Source of the DNA: DATKZH01 sp964475955
GTDB lineage: Bacteria > Planctomycetota > Planctomycetia > Pirellulales > Thermoguttaceae
Length of the DNA: 21,723 nucleotides
Assembly: GCA_964475955.1 (NCBI GenBank)
Contig: CAYYZY010000134.1
Coordinates: 1 to 21,723, forward strand
Direction: 5' to 3'
A program made the position numbers and the translations under genes. Positions within the stretch are counted from its first letter, which is position 1. Every line of letters begins with the position of its first letter. The notes under the pieces were generated by a model. It did not search any database, was not told the origin of the DNA, and saw only the letters and a list, made by a program, of their open reading frames with translations. This document shows, in pieces, positions 17,335-21,723 of this stretch.

Positions 17335-18624
17335 TCAGGAAGCGGCACGGAGCGTCGAGGCTGGCCGGTGGCCGTCGCTCAGCCCGGCAATGAGCCGACT
17401 CCAGTTCTGCGGCGAGCCGGGCGTGAGCCGGCCCAGCACGCGGGGCAGTTCGGTCCCGGTGACCGCCGAGGGGTTGGCCGGTACCTCGTCGAGATGAAAC
17501 AGGGCCAGCAGGGCGACACTCGCCGGGGCAAGTGCCTCGCCGTTCGGACCGAACTTCTCGGTGCGAACGGTCGCCGTATCGGGCAGCCGCGTGGCGATCT
17601 CCCGGAGGAGCATCCCGTTGTGCTGGCCGCCGCCCGCCAGAAGGATCTCGTCGACGCCCGCATTGCCCGGCACGTATCGGCGGATCGCCAGCGCGACGGT
17701 CTCGGCGATGAAGTGGGTGGCGGTGCAGAGGACGTCGCGGATCGACCAGTTGCGGTCGACGGCCAGGCGCATGGCGTCGAGGAGGAATCGTTCGGGCGGG
17801 AGGCCGCGCGGCTGCCACCGCGGCAGGGGGCGGCGGAAGTAGGGATCGGCGAGCCAGTGCTCCTCGAGTTCGGCGATTCGCCGTCCCTGCACCGCCATGC
17901 GCCCGCCCGGGTCGTACCGGTGCTCGCCGCCGGTCAGGCGGCAGGTGAGCTGGTCGAGCATGCGCGTGCCGGGACCGACGTCGAAGGAGAGGATTCGAGA
18001 AACCGCGTGCCGGGAGCCCTGCCGGGGAAGATGCGTGATCCGTACGGAACCTCCGAGGTCGAGGAGCACGCGCGAGCGCTCGGGATGCCCGAGCAGGATC
18101 CACTCGGAGAGCGCGGAAATGGGGCCTCCTTGCCCCCCCCGGGCGACGTCCCGTGCCGGAAACGCATCGATCACGTTGGCGTCGGTCAGCTCGGCAAGCC
18201 GGGCGGCGTCGCAGAGGCCGAGGTAGCCGCCCGACGACGCCTTGCCGCAACTCCACAAGCCCGGATCATGGACCCCGACGACCAGGGGGCGGCCCCCGTC
18301 CTTTCCGAGGGCCGCCACCATGTCGTTGACCAGGAGGGCCTCGACGTCGGCCAACTGCGCGCAGAGCGCAGTGATTCGGCCCGTGAAATCGGCGTCGGCC
18401 GATTCTGCGCCGCGACACGCGAGTTGCGAGAACAGCGCCGCGGTGTCGCGGGGGACCGGGGCCGTGGCCAAGTCGACGATCTCCGCTCGGAGATCGAGGC
18501 GGCGGCCGACGGCAGTCACCGACGCGGCCGTCACCCGCTCGCAATCCGACGAGACCTCGACGCCGATCACCGTTCGCGGGCCGTTGCGCCCTCGCTCCTT
18601 GGGCAGTCGCAGGAATCTTGGCAT
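17335..18624 (-). CDS. anmK: Anhydro-N-acetylmuramic acid kinase family protein (divergent)
   Basis: This is a 429-residue protein of the AnmK family, which phosphorylates 1,6-anhydro-MurNAc with ring opening to give MurNAc-6-phosphate during cell-wall recycling in the cytosol. Family features are VIDAFPARDVARGGQGGPIS, with Asp159 in the place of the catalytic Asp, RVLLDLGGSVRITHLP (the usual NIGGIANIT strand), ILSFDVGPGTRMLDQL (usual FDTGPGN) and ILLAGGGQHNGMLL. The N-terminal motif, normally SGTSxDGxD, reads VEVSSDCERV here at about residue 22, so the ATP-binding edge is altered. The protein is also longer than the common 370 residues or so. The start is 4 bp after the stop of the preceding C26-like gene, so the two are very likely co-translated. 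It may be a planctomycete-type paralog with changed activity. Confidence 0.8.
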   Translation of the reverse strand: MPRFLRLPKERGRNGPRTVIGVEVSSDCERVTAASVTAVGRRLDLRAEIVDLATAPVPRDTAALFSQLACRGAESADADFTGRITALCAQLADVEALLVNDMVAALGKDGGRPLVVGVHDPGLWSCGKASSGGYLGLCDAARLAELTDANVIDAFPARDVARGGQGGPISALSEWILLGHPERSRVLLDLGGSVRITHLPRQGSRHAVSRILSFDVGPGTRMLDQLTCRLTGGEHRYDPGGRMAVQGRRIAELEEHWLADPYFRRPLPRWQPRGLPPERFLLDAMRLAVDRNWSIRDVLCTATHFIAETVALAIRRYVPGNAGVDEILLAGGGQHNGMLLREIATRLPDTATVRTEKFGPNGEALAPASVALLALFHLDEVPANPSAVTGTELPRVLGRLTPGSPQNWSRLIAGLSDGHRPASTLRAAS

Positions 18625-18628
18625 CGCT

Positions 18629-19375
18629 TCAAGCGACCATCCGCATTTCGGGGACCCTCCCCGTCGCGCCCGCCAGGAATTCCTCGAAGATCCGCATGTC
18701 CAGCGCGGAGGCGGAGCCGCTTTCCGGGTGGAACTGGGTTCCGAGGGCGAACCAGTCGTCCATTTGGCTTTCGATGGCCTCGACGATGCCGTCGGGGCAC
18801 CGCGCGGTGACGGCGAAGCCGGAGGCGACGTCGTCGACGGCCATATGGTGCATGCTGTTGACGCGGATCTCTCCTTCGCCGTACACGCGTTCCATGAGCG
18901 TGCCCGGTTCCACCTCCAAGGCGTGGCGGTGGGCCGGGTCCATGGGGTCCACGTGCGGCAGCGCGCAGGGCGCGTCTTCGGGGATGTGCAGGAACAGGTT
19001 GCCGCCCATCGCCACGTTGAGCAACTGCATTCCGACGCCCACGCCCATGAAGGGCAGGCGGCGCTGGACGACCTGCCGAACGAGCATGCGATCGAAGTGC
19101 TCGCGGCGCGGGTCGAGCGGCCGAACCGACGGATGGATCATGAATCCATCGCGGCGCGGGTCGAGGTCGGCGCCGCCGATCATCAGCACGCCGTCGACCA
19201 GGTCGACGAGCGCGCTCAGGTCTGCTTCGTCTTCCAGGGGCGGCATGATGAGGGGAATCGCGCCGGCTTCGACCAGGCAGTCGTAATAGCCGGCACAAAC
19301 GTAACTGAACGCCGGCGCATCGCGCCGGGCCGCCCGATAATCCGCGTTGAGTCCAATCAACGGCTTCCCCGACAT
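18629..19375 (-). CDS. Peptidase C26 / gamma-glutamyl-GABA hydrolase-like protein lacking the nucleophile
   Basis: This 248-residue protein starts at the ATG at 19375 because AAAGGAGGAGG lies 5 nt upstream; two in-frame ATGs further upstream lack this. The class I amidotransferase fold is recognisable: KPLIGLNADYR, VDGVLMIGGADLDP, LPFMGVGVGMQLLNVAMGG, VNSMHHMAVDDV and GTQFHPES (His216, Glu218). In active family members the nucleophile elbow reads G-I-C-R-G-x-Q. Here it is GVGVGMQ, so Gly113 replaces the catalytic Cys. I infer a non-hydrolytic relative, perhaps a binding or regulatory protein. It is the first gene of a two-gene unit with the anmK-like gene. Its native substrate cannot be told from sequence. 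Confidence 0.82.
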   Translation of the reverse strand: MSGKPLIGLNADYRAARRDAPAFSYVCAGYYDCLVEAGAIPLIMPPLEDEADLSALVDLVDGVLMIGGADLDPRRDGFMIHPSVRPLDPRREHFDRMLVRQVVQRRLPFMGVGVGMQLLNVAMGGNLFLHIPEDAPCALPHVDPMDPAHRHALEVEPGTLMERVYGEGEIRVNSMHHMAVDDVASGFAVTARCPDGIVEAIESQMDDWFALGTQFHPESGSASALDMRIFEEFLAGATGRVPEMRMVA

Positions 19376-20150
19376 GCCTACCTCCTCCTTTGAGATAACC
19401 GACATATCCACACGTCCTGTGCAAAAAACCCAGTGAAACGTCGATGAGGCGTTGAGAAGGCACGTCCCGGGCGGGCAGGCGGGATGAGCGGAGAGAGCAG
19501 AGCGGCCCGGGGCCGACCTCGCGGAGGAAGGCGCCGGAGATCAGCCCGTCGGGAGGCAGGATCTCCCGAACCGGGTCGACCGACGCCTTGGCGGAGCCGA
19601 CTCCCACGGGCCCATCGCGCCAGGATTGGGCGCGACCCCGCGGCGACGTCCTTTTCGTTGGCCTCGCAACTCCTTTGCTTGGGGCCACCGGGTGTCGGGA
19701 ACGCAAGTCACACGCGAGTTTAGGGATGCGTCGCCCTGATTTCAAGAAAATCTCCCATTTTGAAGCGCCGTTGGTTCGACTACCACATTCTGTAGAAGCA
19801 GTGCTAGCATCGGGGCTTTCAGGGCTGCCGAGACGCTCCCGACCAGTTCGCGCGCGGCCCCGGCCGGTCGGCCCGGCGCGGGTGTGTTGTCGTTGCGGCC
19901 TCGATGCGCCGGCCGTCCATGGTCTCCGTTCGAAGCCCAAGGGAGGCAATGAGTTGCGACGCATGGACTTCCCGGCTCACGCTTCGCCCCGGCGCGCCGA
20001 GGCCGTTCGTCTTTCCGAGGAATGCCGTGCCGACGCCGGCTCGAGACACGCGAGACAGGCCACTTTACTCCGGCACGCCCCCGGATTATCCTCAACGGTT
20101 TGGATTTTTCGGCCCAAGCCGCCGCTGCACCGTTCGTCGTCGGAGCCCGA
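19376..20150. other. 775-bp divergent intergenic region
   Basis: This lies between the C26-like gene (leftward) and the ketosynthase gene (rightward) and must contain both promoters. AT-richer islands occur at about 19385-19440 and 19725-19815. The open frames here are rich in Arg, Pro and Ser and look like no family. I see no convincing promoter, RNA or protein gene. The stretch from about 19480 to 19720 could be decayed coding sequence. Confidence 0.4.
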
Positions 20151-21296
20151 ATGCGATATCAGAACGTCTGCCTGGAAGCCTTTGCGTACACGCTGCCTGA
20201 AGAAGTCGTCCGCTCGGATCAGATCGAGGCGTGGCTCGAGCCCCTCTACTCGCGGCTTCGGCTGCCGGCCGGGCGGCTGGAGTTGATGAGCGGCATCCGC
20301 GAGCGGCGCTTCTGGCCCCGCGGCACGCCCCCCAGCGCGATCAGCATCCAGACGGCCGAGAAGGCGATCCGCACCGCGGGAGTCGATCGGGGCGAGATCG
20401 GCGCGCTGGTGCACGGCTCGGTGTGCCGCGATTTCCTCGAGCCGGCCACGGCCTGCGGCGTGCATCATGGGCTCAGGCTGCCGGCCCAGTGCATGGTCTA
20501 CGACGTCTCGAACGCCTGCCTCGGAATGCTCAACGGGATGGTCCAGGTGGCCAACATGATTGAGCTGGGGCAGATTCGAGCCGGGGTGGTCGTGGGCACG
20601 GAGAACGGCCGGCCGCTGGTCGAGACGACGATCGAACGCCTCAATGACGACCCGTCGCTCACCCGTCGCGACATCAAAACCGCCATGGCTTCCCTGACCA
20701 TCGGCTCCGGCAGCGCCGCGGTGGTGCTCGTCGACCGGGAGCTGAGCCGCACCGGAAACCGCCTGTTGGGCGGTACCGTCCTGGCCAGTTCCGACGGCTG
20801 CCATCTCTGCCAGGGCGGGTATTTCGATACCCACTGCGACGAGCCCGGCCTGCTCATGTCGACCGATTCGGAGACCTTAATGCACGAGGGCATCCTGGCG
20901 GCCGAAGCGACCTTCCGCCAGTTCCTCGACGCGGTGGGCTGGGAAGCGTCGCAGATCGACAAGACCTTCTGCCACCAGGTCGGCCGCGCCCACCACAAGC
21001 TGATGTTCGAATCGCTCGGCCTGGACTCGGGGATCGACTACGCCACGCTGGAGTGGCTGGGGAACACCGGATCGGTGGCCCTGCCCATCTCCGCCGCCGT
21101 CGGCATCGAGAACGGCCATCTCGAGAAGGACGACCGCTTGGCGCTCTTGGGCATTGGATCGGGCATCAATGTCCTCATGCTCGCCGCCGACTGGCAGGTC
21201 AGCCTGACCGACGAGCGCACCCTGCCGCTCGGCGGCCACGCGCGCCAGTGGGAAGTCCCGCGGAGCACCGACCCCGCCTGCCGCCCCGCCGGGTGA
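20151..21296 (+). CDS. 3-oxoacyl-ACP synthase III-like / OleA-like ketosynthase
   Basis: A thiolase-fold condensing enzyme of 381 residues. The start is the ATG at 20151 with GGAG 6 nt upstream; the frame is open further up, but without family-like sequence. The catalytic triad of FabH-type enzymes is visible: Cys123 in VSNACLGMLNGM, His275 in FCHQVGRAHH, and Asn305 in WLGNTGSVALP. The segment HGSVCRDFLEPATA puts Glu97 where OleA has the Glu that crosses the dimer interface. Either a FabH-like role (acyl-CoA plus malonyl-ACP) or an OleA-like role (head-to-head joining of two acyl-CoAs, leading to long-chain alkenes) fits. oleB, oleC and oleD would decide between them, and none is seen in the 427 bp downstream. 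Confidence 0.85.
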   Translation: MRYQNVCLEAFAYTLPEEVVRSDQIEAWLEPLYSRLRLPAGRLELMSGIRERRFWPRGTPPSAISIQTAEKAIRTAGVDRGEIGALVHGSVCRDFLEPATACGVHHGLRLPAQCMVYDVSNACLGMLNGMVQVANMIELGQIRAGVVVGTENGRPLVETTIERLNDDPSLTRRDIKTAMASLTIGSGSAAVVLVDRELSRTGNRLLGGTVLASSDGCHLCQGGYFDTHCDEPGLLMSTDSETLMHEGILAAEATFRQFLDAVGWEASQIDKTFCHQVGRAHHKLMFESLGLDSGIDYATLEWLGNTGSVALPISAAVGIENGHLEKDDRLALLGIGSGINVLMLAADWQVSLTDERTLPLGGHARQWEVPRSTDPACRPAG

Positions 21297-21586
21297 CTCG
21301 GGTCGTTTGCCGGTTGCCGTGCGCAGCAAGGGCAATGGGCCGGCGCGGACGGCGGTTGATCCATTCCAGCCGGCGCGCCGCCCGCCGGTCTGGCGATCGC
21401 GCGCCTCCAAAGGGGTCTTGCGCCGCGACTTCACGCCGGCCCGCGAAACGGGGCAGGACCTCGTTCCCCCGCCCGGCGGTAGTGGTACAGTTTGCCTTGG
21501 GGCCAAGTAAAACCGCCGCAACGCCCCCCCCCACGAGAACGGTTTCCTTTTCGCCAAGAATTAGCAGGAAAACAGAAGGAAATAGC

Positions 21587-21615
21587 TTGATTTTCGCGAG
21601 CGGCAAATCTTCAAT
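21587..21615 (+). promoter_or_regulatory. Weak candidate promoter
   Basis: TTGATT (21587-21592) and TTCAAT (21610-21615) are separated by 17 nt, matching sigma-70 spacing, though the -10 matches only 4 of 6 consensus bases. The predicted start of transcription would fall at about the A of the ATG at 21622, implying a leaderless message. This rests on pattern alone. Confidence 0.22.
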
Positions 21616-21621
21616 GTGGGA

Positions 21622-21672
21622 ATGACCATTGCAGCATACTACGTATCGCCAGAAGGCGTGGTACTGGGGTAA
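21622..21672 (+). pseudogene. 16-codon N-terminal fragment, possibly of an Ntn-hydrolase-like protein
   Basis: The ATG at 21622 opens MTIAAYYVSPEGVVLG and then hits TAA at 21670. The peptide resembles the first strand of proteasome-like (Ntn-hydrolase) proteins, which often begin with a similar strand followed by G-A-D-S. What follows is not coding in any frame I could extend. It may be a gene start broken by rearrangement, a frameshift, or poor sequence at the end of an assembly. The resemblance covers only 16 residues. Confidence 0.25.
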
Positions 21673-21723
21673 CTCCTCAATAATCCCGTGAAATTGGGCT
21701 TTACTTGGAGGGGGGGGTTGGTG

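Larger units (their letters stand above)
21297..21723. other. 3' terminal region, GC-rich then AT-richer, with homopolymer runs
   Basis: Up to about 21480 the sequence is GC-rich and featureless. A short palindrome (CTTGG-GG-CCAAG, 21496-21507) followed by TAAAA could weakly end the ketosynthase transcript. From about 21530 the base composition becomes clearly AT-richer than the rest of the window. A run of nine C lies near 21520 and a run of eight G near 21710. No complete gene is present. Confidence 0.5.

Noticed and set aside
19588..20286. Plus-strand frame of 232 residues in the gap before the ketosynthase
   Set aside because: It is Arg/Pro/Ser-rich with no motif, and it runs into the ketosynthase gene in another frame.
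21199..21606. Minus-strand frame with a hydrophobic N-terminus (KIKLFPSVFLLIL) near the right end
   Set aside because: After about 45 residues it becomes Arg/Gly-rich shadow of the ketosynthase end, and no ribosome site is visible. Chance in AT-richer DNA explains the hydrophobic start.

Overview
The window is GC-rich DNA that looks planctomycete. Supporting signs are a bacterial alpha-2-macroglobulin with a PYGCTEQ thioester, a giant membrane-anchored caspase-like/vWA protein, an OleA/FabH-type ketosynthase, and several 'dead enzyme' paralogs. Short inverted repeats of the kind expected to recur between genes also lie in the gaps. This placement is inferred from protein character, not from a marker gene. 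No rRNA, tRNA, CRISPR array or transposase was seen.

Layout. Positions 1-209 hold the middle of an alpha-2-macroglobulin gene whose homology stops abruptly near 210. Just to the right, and pointing left, is the start of a membrane protein (start at 398) that follows a 1703-residue caspase-like/vWA protein (5535-424, minus strand). A 462-bp divergent gap carrying an inverted repeat separates this from a plus-strand cassette (5998-11880). The cassette encodes an unusually long VgrG spike, a PAAR tip, a DUF6931-like protein, an Ala-rich coiled-coil protein, and a C39-like cysteine peptidase with a zinc-ribbon tail. From 12032 to 19375 all genes lie on the minus strand. In transcription order they are a C26-type amidotransferase-like protein lacking its nucleophile, an AnmK-like kinase, an RNase H-like protein lacking an active-site Asp, glycogen branching enzyme (glgB), and 1-pyrroline-5-carboxylate dehydrogenase (pruA). 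After a 775-bp gap an OleA/FabH-like thiolase-fold ketosynthase runs to 21296. The last 180 bases or so are visibly AT-richer and hold the apparent first 16 codons of another gene.

How the genes work together. The VgrG-PAAR-accessory genes form a spike-loading cassette for a contractile injection (type VI-like) system. Sheath, baseplate and membrane-complex genes are not here, so it is either an orphan vgrG island or one end of a larger locus. The divergent caspase-like/vWA membrane protein may belong to the same biology, but only proximity suggests this. glgB, pruA, the C26-like/anmK pair and the ketosynthase are metabolic genes with no evident link to the spike cassette.

The best candidate for something undescribed is the VgrG/PAAR/DUF6931-like/coiled-coil/C39-zinc-ribbon cassette. 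Its VgrG has about 300 extra residues inserted between the OB fold and the beta-helix needle. Both window ends look like breakpoints, from rearrangement or from assembly joins.
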